Source: Scylla paramamosain
Taxonomy: Eukaryota > Arthropoda > Malacostraca > Decapoda > Portunidae
Length of the DNA: 64,000 nt
Direction: 5' to 3'
Assembly: GCF_035594125.1 (NCBI RefSeq)
Contig: NC_087186.1
Location: 837,228 to 901,227, forward strand
Below, piece after piece: positions 10,889-21,790 of the stretch. A program made the translations under genes and the position numbers. Under the pieces are notes generated by a model, which was not told the origin of the DNA, did not search any database, and worked only from the letters and a program-made list of their open reading frames with translations. Numbering within the stretch: the stretch's first letter is position 1; every line of letters begins with the position of its first letter.

Positions 10889-12235
10889 GATCACCTTCCT
10901 ATGATCATCGACATCTGTTCTTCACCCATTCTTATCCCCATCTCCTCTACTTTCTCCTCTCGTTCAGCCAGCTGGGAGAATTTCAAAGAAGACAGACTGC
11001 TAGACATGACTTCACTGCACGACATCTCCCATGCAAGACTAGAAGAAATTGATAACGCCCTTGATGACTGGATGCAGACTGTTAGGACGGTAGCTGACAA
11101 ACACACCAAAGAGTTCACATAGAACCATTCCTTGCCCGAGACCTTCCAGGACGACACAATTCACTTGCGTCCTGTTCCAAGCATTACGTGACCATGCTAG
11201 AATGACAGGGTGGACATACAATAATTACAGACGATACAGACAGTTAAGACAATGAACGGACTCAAGACGGGAAGAGGCAACAACCTGTTGGGCTCAGTCC
11301 CTCGCAAGGCTGGCTTCTTATCACAAAGACCCAGAGAAATTTTGGAAGGATGTAAAAAAGACTCTCAGGACGTACTGCCGTACCGAAGTCTACGTTCCTA
11401 ACAGACGGCAACGGACAAAGACACTACTTTGTTGACGACAAAGTAAGACTATTAACTGGCAAATGGGAGCCTGTCTTCGAGAACGATGACGAGGTCCATG
11501 AAGACAACGACAATTTGTTGGATTACATCTGAGATAACAATGACAGAAGAACTCCACATGACAGGGCTGACCCTGCGAGGCTGTCGGGTGCCACGGCAGT
11601 CGACTGCCTCATATCCTCTGAGGAGATCCGGTCCGCGATCAGATGTAATAAGGATACCTGCCCTGGAAGGAGCTCTATAAATAAACTTATCCGGTCCCAT
11701 CTTCCCGAACCGGCGGTGGGGAGGCATTGGGATATTTTCAATGCTGCCCTCTCTGCAGATTACTTCCTTGACGGTTTCAAGGGGACGGAGATGAGGATAT
11801 TAGTAAAGTCTGGGAAGGATCCATCCCGCCCAAACAATTATCGTCCCATCTCTCTCCTGGGGCACACAAGAAAAATACTGAAGAGGCCTGCGAAACCACC
11901 TGGAGGGAGCTAGCGTGTACAGTCCCGGGCAGTATGGATTCCGGATGGGGATGGGAACGGCCCACGCCATCGCAGTCGTCACGGAGACCTTTGCGATCCA
12001 TGAGGCAACTGGTAGTAGGTGCAACCTCGTCCTTCGGGATGTCAGTAAGGAATTTGACAAGGTGTGGCATCTTTGACTCAAGTTCAAGATCTTACACCTG
12101 GGGCTCCCCGGCCACATAGAACGTCTGCTTTGTGACTTCCTGGAGGAAAGAATCTTTAGGCTTAAGATAGGCCCCTGCGCTGGACCGCTTTTCCCTCTCT
12201 CCACCAGGTTTCCCCAAGGGAATGTCCTCAGAGTT
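10889..12235 (+). mobile_element. LINE-C (jockey-like), 5' piece of a split copy
   Basis: The frame at 10901-11122 is the endonuclease-RT linker (SASWENFKEDRLLDMTSLHD). RT blocks follow in changing frames: NNYRPISLLGH (about 11836), QYGFRMGMGTAHAIAVVTE (about 11930), the DVSKEFDKVWH block A (about 12040) and FPQGNVLS (about 12208). The reading stops at 12235, exactly where LINE-A begins, and resumes at 16387 with TLYTIYIGD. Codon use is GC-richer than in the other LINE-C copy. Frameshifts are frequent. Confidence 0.8.
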
Positions 12236-12334
12236 CAGAGTTCCTAAGTCTCAGGTCAGGGTTCCTAGTGAACGGATGTGTTTAGTGAGCAGTGACCTGA
12301 CGCTAATATAGCTGGCTAGTGTAGACATGGCGCC

Positions 12335-13138
12335 TTGTGTTGCTCAGTCGTCTGGTTGTGTTATTTCTCCTGTTCTCGAGGCCTTCTTTGCGAGTTCCAT
12401 GGAAGGATCTCAGAGGTGCAGGCTGAGTTTCGTGAGAGGATCTCAGACCTGCAGGCTGAGTTCTGTGAGAGGATCTTAGCACCTGTGGGAAGGTCGTGTC
12501 CCACCGCCACCTTATCTAGTAAGGCGACGGAGGAGCAGTGGTCGGTTGTGTGCAGGGGAGCCAAGAAGATGAAGATCCTCAAGGCACCTTGCGTGGAGAC
12601 GAAGAATCCCTTCAATATGCTGGAGGAAGGGAAGGAGAAGTAAGTGGACATGGCGGGAGGAGGCAAGAAGGAGGGGGCAGATGCAATTACCCTGCCTAAA
12701 GGTAGAGTGCTTGTGTTTGGAGATAGTCAGGTTAGGCACTTAGATAGTGCGTTCTGTGCTAGGGATAAGAAGCGTAGGTCCAGGGTGTGTTTGCCGGGGG
12801 CCGGGATAGGGAAGGTAGCCGTTAGGCTAGACACGTGCTTGGAAAAAGATGGGACCAAGCCCATTGTTTTTCTCAGTGCGGGAGGGAATGACCTTGGTAA
12901 GGTCAGGAGTGAGGAGCTTATCGGGAGGTTTCGACAGGCTTTGGACAGGATTAGGGACAAGGGAGGGATCTCCGTGGTATGTGGTGTCTTGCCGAGGAGG
13001 GCAGTTGGTGCTAAGTGGCTGTCCAGGGCTATTACAATGAATCGCAGGCTAGCGAATCATTGCAAGAGTAATGGATGGACGTTCATCGACAACTGGGACC
13101 TTTTCTATGGTAGGGACATATGTAGGACAGTGTGTTAG
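12335..13138 (+). pseudogene. LINE-A ORF1 (coiled coil plus SGNH esterase), broken
   Basis: The first 103 codons contain repeated heptads ([21 protein letters not shown]). In the same frame, a TAA at 12641-12643 stands where other copies read Glu. The esterase then follows: VLVFGDSQVRHLD is the GDS nucleophile block and FLSAGGNDLGK the GxND block. The final Asp-x-x-His block, visible as DGVHLS in other copies, is destroyed by a small deletion after FYGRD, and the frame ends at 13138. The esterase would be inactive even without the stop. Confidence 0.85.
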
Positions 13139-13299
13139 TGTTTTGGCTGAAACACTCGAGCGGGAGGTAACTGCAGTCAAGCGCTTTTTTCGTTATTCGG
13201 GAGGGAAGAAGGGGTAGCGAGAAGGCGAAGGGCAAATTAGTTAAATCTAGAAAGGTAGCTAGCTCAGGGAAGGTGAGAAATAGCTTAAGTGTTTATTAC

Positions 13300-13880
13300 A
13301 CAAACGTAGAAGTATTCTGAATAAAATAGACATGCTTAGAGGAATAGCGTGTGTAGAGAAATTTGATATCATTGCTTTAACTGAAACTTGGTTAAATATG
13401 TCAGGAAAAGTATTTAATCCACAGGTTATGATAGGTGGGTATACAATGTTCTATAAAAATAGGGAAAGCAGGAGAGGAGTACGCGTCGCGTTATACGTTA
13501 GGGATACATTACAGTGTTGTATTAATAGTAGAATTAAAACAGATAACAAAGCAAAGTCGATATGGGTAGATATTAAGGAAGGATTGCAGTCAGTAGTACT
13601 AGGGGTAGCTTACAGACCACCGACCAGTACAAAGGAAATTAACACCTCACTGTGGCAGGAATTAAATAGAGAAGGCAGGTACAGTCAGGTATGTGTGGTA
13701 GGAGATTTTAATTTTAGGAATATCGACTGGAGTCTGAATGTCCGTAACAAGGAAGCAGAGGAATTTCTTAAGGTAATTCATGATAATTTCTTAAAACAGG
13801 TAGTCGTAGAACCCACAAGGGGGGTTCTACGAGTAATAATATTCTAGATTTAATTCTTACTAACAGGGAGGAAGCAGTCA
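13300..13880 (+). pseudogene. LINE-A ORF2, APE endonuclease part
   Basis: RSILNKIDMLRG leads into the domain, with DIIALTETW (catalytic Glu block), YRPPTS and then VCVVGDFNFRNIDW (GDxN block). It ends with a frameshift near 13830, where a short 'gttctacgag' duplication replaces the PTRG...NNILDLILTN junction seen elsewhere. The remaining SDH-type motif lies in another frame near 13910 (GNSDHREIRY). The open stretch is 171 codons. The role in a live element would be target DNA nicking. Confidence 0.85.
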
Positions 13881-14036
13881 CACAGGTAGAGGTTGGGGGG
13901 ACAGCTAGGTAACAGTGACCATAGGGAAATTAGGTACAATTTGGAATAGGAAGAAACTGTTAGAAGCAAAAACACTAGTAAAATACCTTACTTTAGGAGA
14001 GCAGATTTTGAGGAATTAAAAAGGTACCTCCAAGGA

Positions 14037-15580
14037 GTGGAATGGCAAGGGATGCAGGGTGAGGTCAGGTCAGGGACGGAGTTCAGAGAGATAAGGCAGG
14101 GTGAGAGAGGTGAGGTGAGGCGTGAGGGTGTAGGACAAGAGGAGGGAAGATGTGTCCGGAAGGGGAGGAGGAAAGAAGAAGGGGGAGATAGGTGTGAGTA
14201 TGTTGGAATGTCAGGTCATGCTGAAATGAGAGAGGTGAGGTCGAGGCGAGTAGGTGAGGGAGTGGGGAGGATGGTAGGGGCTGAGATGAGAGGATTAGGT
14301 GAGGTAAATGTAGATGAATTGTATAACTATTTTGTAAACTTCATACAGGTCAGTTAGCAAATATCCCATATAGTACAATAAGTCATAAAAAAATTACCCT
14401 AAATGGATGACTGCTAGGTTAAAGCATTATATAGGGCGTAAGAGAAGTATATTTAAGAGATTAAAGGCAGGTGAAGAAGTGTTAAGGTCACAATATAATG
14501 AATTAGTTAGAACAGTCAGGAAGTTAACGAGGAAAGCTAAGGGCAATTATGAATTAAAGGTAGCCAGCCAGGCGAAGACGGACACCAAGGGATTTTATCA
14601 GGTATACAGGACGAAGAATAAGGATACTATAGGTCCATTAAAAACAGCAGATGGGGAGCTGGTTAGTTCTGGGGAGGAAATTAGTAAACTTCTGAATGAG
14701 TATTTTTTAACTCCCTTCACCCAGAAAAACATGCAAGATATATGATAGTGAACAGGTGTTTAGAGCGGAGGAGAATGAGAAGCTGACAGATATTTCCATA
14801 ACTAGGGAGATAGTGGAACAGGAGATAGATTGGCTAAAAGAGTTCAAGACACCTGGACCTGATGAAATATATCCCAGAGTACTTAAGGAATGCAAAGAGA
14901 TTATTGGTGAGCCGTTAGATTCTGTCTTTAGGAAATCACTACACTCGGTTGAGGTACCAGTAATGTGGAGGCAGGCTAATGTAGTACCCACCTTTAAGAG
15001 AGGAGATAAAACTTTAGCATCTAACTATAGACCTGTCAGCTTAACTTCAGTAGTAGGTAAAATGTTAGAGTCAATAATAGCGAGGAACATTAAAGAACAT
15101 TTAGATAAACATAACTTAATAAATCAGTCACAGCATGGCTTCACGAAGGGGAAATCTTGCCTGACGAACTTGTTGAGTTTTTACAGTAGAGTGTACGAGG
15201 CAGTAGATAATGGTGATAGTTATGATATCTTATATCTGAACTTTAGTAAAGCATTTGACAAGGTATCCCATCAAAGGCTCCTGAGAAAGGTTAGGGCACA
15301 CGGGATAGATAGGAAGGTGTTAGGCCGGATAGGGTCATGGCTTAGTAACAGGCGACAGAGAATTGTAATAAACGGCTCGAAATCCGAGTGGGGTCATGTA
15401 ATTAGTGGGGTGCCACAGGGATCAGTATTAGGACCATTGTTATTTATAATATATATCAATGACTTGGATAGTTGAATTAGTAGTGATGTTAGTAAATTTG
15501 CGGATGACACAAAGATAGGTAGATTAATTAGGTCAGAATCGGATGCCATCGCCTTGCAGGCAGATTTAGATAGAATGAAT
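14037..15580 (+). pseudogene. LINE-A ORF2, linker and reverse transcriptase
   Basis: A basic Gly/Arg-rich linker (14037-14357) and a KLTRKAKGNYELK segment (14407-14745) precede the RT proper. RT motifs are [41 protein letters not shown] and, after an in-frame TGA at 15473-15475, SKFADDTKIG. In block A the usual first Asp is Asn ([10 protein letters not shown], compare YLDFSKVFDK at 39070), so catalysis would be lost. The open part at 14756-15475 is 239 codons. Confidence 0.88.
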
Positions 15581-16386
15581 GAATGGACGTAATGGACGGC
15601 AAATGCAATTTAATATCAATAAATGTAAAGTACTTAGCGTAGGTAGAGGAAACCCACACAATAGGTACACATTAAACAACCAAACTCTGGTAGGTACATG
15701 GTACGAGAAAGATTTAGGAGTTATAGTTAGCTCTGAACTCCGTCTAGGGAAACAATGCATAGAAGCCAGAAACAGGGCAAATAGGGTACTAGGATTCATT
15801 TTTAGGAATGTTAAAAGTAGAAGGACGGAAGTAATATTAAAGTTATACTTGGCGCTGGTCAGACCTCATCTAGACTACGCTGTGCAGTTCTGGTCTTCAC
15901 ATTAGAGGAAAGATATAGATTTATTAGAATCGGTACAGAGGAGAATGACTAAAAGGATACAGGGGATGAGGAGTATTCCTTACGAGGCGAGGTTGAAGCT
16001 GTTAAATTTACATTCTTTAGAGAGACGTAGGTTAAGAGGCGACCTGATAGAAGTCTTTAAGTGGTATAAGAGTTATAACAAGGGGGATGTAAACAAAATT
16101 CTTAGGATCAGCAACCAAGGTAGAACAAGAAATAACGGGTTCAAACTTGAAAAAATTTAGGTTTAGGGAGGAGACAGGAATAATTTGGTTCTCAAATAGA
16201 GTGGTAGATGAGTGGAACGGACTCAGTAATCATGTTGTTAGTGCTAGGACACTTCAGAGCTTTAAGAGAAGATTAGACAAGTTTATGGATGGGGATAATA
16301 GATGGAAAAAGGTAGGTATATTTCATACAGAGACTGCCATGTGTAAGCCTGGTCGCTTCTTGCAGCTTCCCTTATTTCTTATGTAA
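15581..16386 (+). pseudogene. LINE-A ORF2, C-terminal region and 3' end
   Basis: After the RT palm, INKCKVLSVGRGNPHNRY, YEKDLGVIVSSEL and LVRPHLDYAVQFW are the thumb and connection segments common to CR1-type elements. RRRLRGDLIEVFKWYK follows. Frames change at 15905 and 16160. No RNase H domain is visible. The 3' UTR is about 70 nt. Confidence 0.8.
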
Positions 16387-17260
16387 CACTGTACACCATC
16401 TACATCGGGGACTGCCAAAGCTCCATGGCTGGGATCAACGTCCAGTACGCTGACGACGTCACGCAGCTCGTCTTCCATCTTGGGCGGTCATCCAGGATGC
16501 TTCATTCCAAGACTGGGAGGGAAATCTCCAGAGTCAATGCGTTCGAGGAGGAATGGAGGATCAGGACGAACCTCAACAAGTTCGCGATCGTCCCTCTGGC
16601 CACCCAAAATCCAGCACCCTTGCTGATTAACGAGGATCCGGTCGATTTCAACCCACGTGGGAGGTTCATTGGACTACAAATCCCAGGACGCGGTTATACC
16701 TCTCACGTGACGAACCGGGTCCAGCAAGCCAGGAGGACCTTAGAAACCCTGTACCGCTTCCGGAACCTAGACCGCGTGATCAAACTCAACCTCGTCAAAG
16801 CTCTGGTGATCCCAGTCCTGACGTGCCCCCCTATCATCGCGCACGCCCTCAGCAGGTCCGTCATCAGCAGGCACCAACGTGTGGGGAATGCTGCACTGAA
16901 GTTTGCCCTGAATGTGAGATGGGATAACTTCACAACAGCGGAAGCCATGCACGAAGAGGCCTCAATCCCAGCCCATAACGTCCGGCTCCACAACCTGACG
17001 TCCGGAGTCTGGCAGCGTCTCCAGGACATGTGCTGGGAACAGTTCAACGCTCTCCTGGAGCTACACAGACAGCCACCAGACCACTAACATGCATGGTTTC
17101 CGCGGAACCTGCTGACCATCGAGCAAGACCTAGCACCCTCAACCTGGTACCTGTAGTTGGAACTCTTTCTACAATGCACTTCGACTTCCGCTCGTTAGAT
17201 ATACTCGTAACTGAATCTTTAATGTAATTTATGTAATTTATGTAATCTATATATCTTAAA
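16387..17260 (+). mobile_element. LINE-C (jockey-like), 3' piece of the split copy
   Basis: The frame from 16425 (220 codons, open to 17087) continues the LINE-C RT: INVQYADDVTQLVFHLG is the catalytic YADD box, then RTNLNKFAIVPL and NLVKALVIPVLTCP. The ORF ends with LHRQPPDH. The 3' UTR includes repeated 'tttatgtaa' units near 17221-17245. This half is almost free of stops, unlike the AT-rich copy at 2731-6120. Confidence 0.85.
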
Positions 17261-17789
17261 TGTGCCATATATTTTATTTTCTTTATTCCTGTTCTTATCG
17301 TCTTCTATATAATGTGCTATATATTTTATTTTCTTTCTCTTTATACCTGTTCTTCTATATAATCTTGCATCCTCAGCCCACTTATCCCCGCTCTTATATA
17401 GAAATTTTGATGTTCTTTAACATCTTATTTCCATTTTATTTAATTTATTTATCTCTTTATTCTCATTTTATTTCCATTTTATTTAATTAATTTATCCAAA
17501 ACGTGTGCATATATGTTTATGTATACCTTATATTTTAAAGTATTTGTTAGAAATTATGGAAAGCCTAATCTTAGTGTTACATTTATTGTTATATAAAGCC
17601 TGTTGTTATTATTCATTACTTATAAGAAAAATAGCTTCCCGGACCACCCGGACACTATCCACATCACACTGTAATTCCGTTTTTTTTTCACCATCTTTTT
17701 TGCCTCCTTCCTCCTTTAGCCACCACCCCATCTATTTTGAAAAACCCTATTTTTCTTAATAGAAAAATAAATTTGAATTTTAAGGCGCA
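17261..17789. other. T-rich low-complexity interval
   Basis: No coding signal. A loosely duplicated unit of about 52 bp (17260-17312 and 17313-17362, both with 'atattttattttcttt') lies at its start, and an AATAAA near 17764 precedes the next element. It may be the far 3' UTR of LINE-C. Confidence 0.5.
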
Positions 17790-18054
17790 CAGACATCTTC
17801 ACGAGCCGCCGGAAAAGGAGCAGCTTCACTCCCAACCTTCAAATTGACGAGTTACACACCATCCCGAAGGATTATATGAATAAAATACGGCTCAGGTCGA
17901 AACAAGAGGCCGATCTTATCAAAAATAAAGGCATCAAAGTCTTCTTTCAAATAGTGCCTACTTATAACATTAACACTGAAGAATACCGACCAGTCATACA
18001 ATATTAGACACCACACCAATCAGTAAAAAGAAAGTGAACAAATGTTTCATATAA

Positions 18055-18649
18055 GTTCATTTAAAGTGTTCATATAAGGGCCATGATTACACTAACTGCA
18101 AGACACCCACCGTAAAATGTATAAACTGTGATGGGGAACACACAGCGGTCTCCTTTAAATGTCCCATAAAATGTCAGAGTCAGCAACAGCAAAACTCTCC
18201 AGAACCTACCCCACTGGCAACCACCTGTGCCGAGGCCACCACAGGCAGTACTTCCATGCAAACAACTAACACCAACACAAACACCGATAAACTTCTGCTT
18301 GCAAAAATTATCATAAAATACTGAATCAAAACCTCCTTTGACGACCTAAAAAAAAAAAAAAAAGGCAGAAGCCATGAAATCCGTGCTTGAATACAACGGT
18401 TGTCACACAATGAAACTTCCACCAAACTTCCAGCAAACCAATCAACAGCATTTCCAACAAACCAACAACAATTCCAACAACATTGCCAACATTTCCAACA
18501 AAACGAAGACACATGCTACAACACCCCCACTCCACGAAGACGAACTTACCACACCCAATAAAACAAGTTCCCCTTCACCTGGGGACCTAGTCATTGAGGA
18601 GCCCTCAGTTTCTGGGGAATCGCAGCCCTACAAGCCTCCTCCACCATAA
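18055..18649 (+). pseudogene. LINE-F ORF1 remnant with zinc knuckle
   Basis: Near 18073 one frame reads YKGHDYTNCKTPTVKC followed by INCDGEHTAVSFKCP. The Cys-x2-Cys-x3-His-x6-Cys pattern resembles the C2HC knuckles of jockey-type ORF1 proteins, which bind RNA. After a stop and an A-run near 18350, a Gln/Asn-rich segment (NFQQTNQQHFQQTNNN, 18374-18649) continues. It is probably the C-terminal tail in a shifted frame. Confidence 0.65.
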
Positions 18650-18826
18650 TCCACTCCTACCACTACCATTACCACTACCACTACCAACACCACCAACAAC
18701 ACCACAAAAAAGAACGAAATAAAACGACAGTTCACAACCGCAGCCCAACCCTTCCCCCCATCTACACGAACCATCAAAGTTCATCAAGGTGCATCAAGGG
18801 GTAGGAAAAATACCTAAAACACTCAA

Positions 18827-19617
18827 TTATGATCACAGTAGTACAATTAATCTGTCGCGGTTTCTGGAATAATAGACATCATATTTCTGAAGCAATTCGA
18901 TGTATCGATCCAGGTATCGTCCTCCTGAACCACACAGGTTCACCACCTTAACCCATCAAACTCTACAGATACAACACACGTTACACAACAGGTACACGCC
19001 ATGACGGCGTAGCTGTCATGGTAAAAAGTACCATCAAACACATATACATAACCGCCTGGCCTTCAGCCCACTTCCTGGCCACCAAGATCGAAATACGACA
19101 CGGGTAATTTCTTATTGCCACCACATACAGCAGACCGGAAACAGGGCTCCCACTCACCAGCCTCAAAAATCTCTTCAACCACACAAACATACCAGTCTAC
19201 ATACTAGCAGACCTCAATGCCAGTCACACAGCATTCGGACACTCCATAAACAACAAACACGGACACGAACTTCTACAATTCACACAACTGAAACGCCTCC
19301 GTTTCCTTGTGCCTGATTTCCCTACCTGCTTTACCCACAATGGGAAAGGCAGGCCGGTCCTCATCCTCTCCAATCGGCAATCCCTACCTTTTCACCACTA
19401 CTCCTTCCACGGATCCATCCGTGGCTTAGACCACGTTCCCCTAGTCCTAAAAATATCTTCCAACCCCATAACCATCCCATCTCCACCTGTCCCTGACTAC
19501 CGCTTCGCCGACTGGGAAAGCTTCAAGGAAACACTTACAGACTTAAACCGACCAACACAGCTCGAAACCCAACCCTATATAGAAAAAAAGCAGTGCCTTA
19601 GAGACGCTACACAATGA
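18827..19617 (+). pseudogene. LINE-F APE endonuclease remnant
   Basis: The start resembles QLICRGFWN-type endonuclease openings, with AIRCIDPGIVLLN near 18893. Near 19205 comes LADLNASHTAFGHS, where GDLN is usual (Gly replaced by Ala). PVLILSNRQ and RGLDHVPLVLK at 19340-19450 replace the SDH block with LDH. The linker FADWESFKETLTDL follows. Two catalytic neighbourhoods are altered, consistent with a dead copy. Confidence 0.7.
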
Positions 19618-20159
19618 TATTCTGACATCAGCCAACAGATACATACTAAAGAAACAACAATAAATTCACATAGACTTCAGACCCTCTATAAGAACACAAT
19701 GACTACTAGTGATTTATTGAAAACACCTTCTACAAAACATGCACAACTACATACCCATATACAGAAACCTCTACACCCTTCGCACACACATAATAAACCA
19801 CCTACAGGATGATCACAGAGCTCACTGGAGGAATTAAGTCTTTCGTATGGACGGAACCCACTGTAGAAATCCTACTCAGTTTTGGCACATGGTGCAGACG
19901 CTATGGGAATACCAGAGAATAAGGTTTGAGTACCTACTAGTGAATGGGGATCGCGTCACTAACCCAGACTAAGTCACCACCACCTTAAGGACACAATGGG
20001 GCAATACCTTTCAGCCACACCCTTTCCCTCTAAATGAGCCCAGTATTGCCCACATAAATCACATCACCGATCTTGTACGCCAAAACCTAGCAAACACGAT
20101 ACCACACAACACTGTACAATAAACACGCCTCGACCCCCAACACCCTCTGATCACACCTA

Positions 20160-20777
20160 TTGAGGAGGAGGATGTCCCCGGGTATGTTCAGGCATACTTC
20201 GCAGCCAGCCCCCGGCCCCTCAGGAATCACTTTGCTAATGGTGCAGAGCCTCCCTCCAGAAATTATATCCAGCCTGACAAAAATTTTCTGCGCCTGCCTT
20301 GCCTCTGGGTACTTCCCAAAGGCATTCAAAATATCTAACATCTCCCTCATTACTAAGCCCGGTAAAACTCTCACTTAACAGAAAACTATCGCCCTATAAG
20401 TCCCCTTTAAATTCTTGGAAAAACTTTTGAGAGGCTAAACAATTTGAGATTGAGAGCGTTCCTCGAAGGTACCGAATTGCTGGCATCACAGCAGTTCGGT
20501 TTCCGGAGGAACGCCTCAGCTAAGACCGCCCTTAACAAGATAATAGCATACCTGATTTTCAACATGCCTTATTACAAAACAACTTTCGTAACAAAAGATG
20601 TCAAAAAAAGCATTTGGCACTGTTTGGCACACCGGTTTAAAATAAAAAAAAATTGTAACAACTTCATCCTACCTCCCCTAACGCAACGCATCTTAGGTAG
20701 TTTTCTGGAAGCGAGACAGACAAGAATCCGTCATCAAGGCACATTTTCAACATTTTTCACCCCTCAAGAGGGGCACA
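20160..20777 (+). pseudogene. LINE-F reverse transcriptase, N-terminal half
   Basis: APGPSGITLLMVQSLPPEI (about 20215) is the RT entry block. KAFKISNISLITKPGKT, QQFGFRRNASAKTAL and VTKDVKKSIWHCLAH (block A region, Asp-Val-x-Lys-x-Ile) follow. The RT then stops at FTPQ, immediately before the QGS block that appears at 23735. Stops at 20378 and elsewhere break it. Confidence 0.72.
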
Positions 20778-21119
20778 AGGAGGAGGCAGTAGACACCTGC
20801 CGAAACGATAATTACTCCCAGTGAGGTCTAAAGCACTGTTCAAGGGGTGCTGTGAACTTATCATTAAACCCAGCTGTGAACTCACTAAACGTTTCCCTTT
20901 GTGTCTCACAACACAAGGGGGCAGTCACAGCCTGCCCTCTAAAGACAACTTTTTTTCTCCACACAAAACTACAACCACCTAATAACACACACACCCTTCA
21001 TTCAAAAATTTTAAAATCATCATTGCGACTCCTACACCAGCCTCGGAGTGCCCATCTGGGGAGGGGACCATAAATGTCCCCAGGTCGGACTGCCTTTCTG
21101 TCAACGACCCTAAGAGTCT

Positions 21120-21790
21120 TGATACCTCCCCTCAACTTTTTCTTCGTTAACTTCTGCAACATTCGTGGTCTAAGATCTAATTTTCAATCTGTAGAACACC
21201 ACCTCTCCTCTTCTAAACCTCATCTTCTTTTCCTCACTGAAACTCAAATGTCTGAGGCAACTGACAGTAGCCCCTTTTCTGTTCCCTCCTACTTTTTCTA
21301 TCCTCATTTTCGATCCAAAGCTGGATGCTGCGTTTATGTGCGCAATGACTTAACCTGCTCTCGTGCCCACGCTCTTGAATCTTCCGAGTTTTCCACCATC
21401 TGGCTACGACTACAGAGTTACTCTCATACTAAATTTATCTGTGCTGTATACCTCTCACCTAACTCCTCTGACTATAAGAAATCTTTGACTACTTAACTTC
21501 CAAAGTGGAGCACATTCTGACCCTCTTCCTTTTTGCAGAGATCTCCATTCTTGGAGACTTCAATGTTCCTCTCCCTTCACTGACCATCCTGGTGAACTAG
21601 CCTACAACTTTGCTATCCTCCATGACCTAGAGCAATTGGTGCAACACCCTACTCGTATTCCTGACCGTCTTGGAGATACGCCCAACATTCTTGACCTTTT
21701 CCTGACCTCTAATCCTTCTGCTTATGCTGTCACCCTTTCTTCTCCGTTGGGCTCCTCCGATCACAATCTCATATCTTTATCTTGTCCTAT
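21120..21790 (+). pseudogene. LINE-B endonuclease, broken
   Basis: FFVNFCNIRGLRSNFQSVE opens the domain, LLFLTETQ is the catalytic Glu block, CCVYVRNDL follows, and [11 protein letters not shown] near 21555 is the GDxN block. [16 protein letters not shown] and [10 protein letters not shown] (SDH block) close it near 21770. A frameshift at about 21485 and a gap near 21570 split it. The more complete copy at 58001-58361 retains extra bases at the latter point. Confidence 0.8.

Larger units (their letters stand above)
12236..16386 (+). mobile_element. LINE-A, near full-length copy (about 4.15 kb)
   Basis: The most complete LINE-A: 5' leader, ORF1 with coiled-coil-like heptads and an SGNH esterase, ORF2 with APE endonuclease, RT and C-terminal region. 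The 3' end lies near the short 'ttatttcttatgtaa' tail rather than a long poly-A, as in CR1/L2-type elements. An esterase domain in ORF1 is an established CR1/L2-group feature. It is inserted into the RT of LINE-C and is therefore younger than that copy. Stops and frameshifts make it non-autonomous. Confidence 0.88.
17790..20777 (+). mobile_element. LINE-F (jockey-like), 5' part of a split copy
   Basis: It contains an ORF1 with a zinc knuckle and Gln/Asn-rich tail (about 17800-18650), an APE endonuclease (18827-19617) and the N-terminal half of an RT (about 20160-20777). It stops at FSTFFTPQEG, just where LINE-B begins. The downstream half (AGVVQGS...) resumes at 23723. ORF1 with a CCHC finger plus APE-EN and RT and a poly-A 3' end fits the jockey group. 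Decay is heavy. Confidence 0.78.

Noticed and set aside
17260..17759. Leu/Tyr/Phe-rich frames at 17260-17490 and 17505-17759 as membrane proteins
   Set aside because: The hydrophobic composition follows from T-rich low-complexity DNA in a likely 3' UTR; no start context or conservation supports them.
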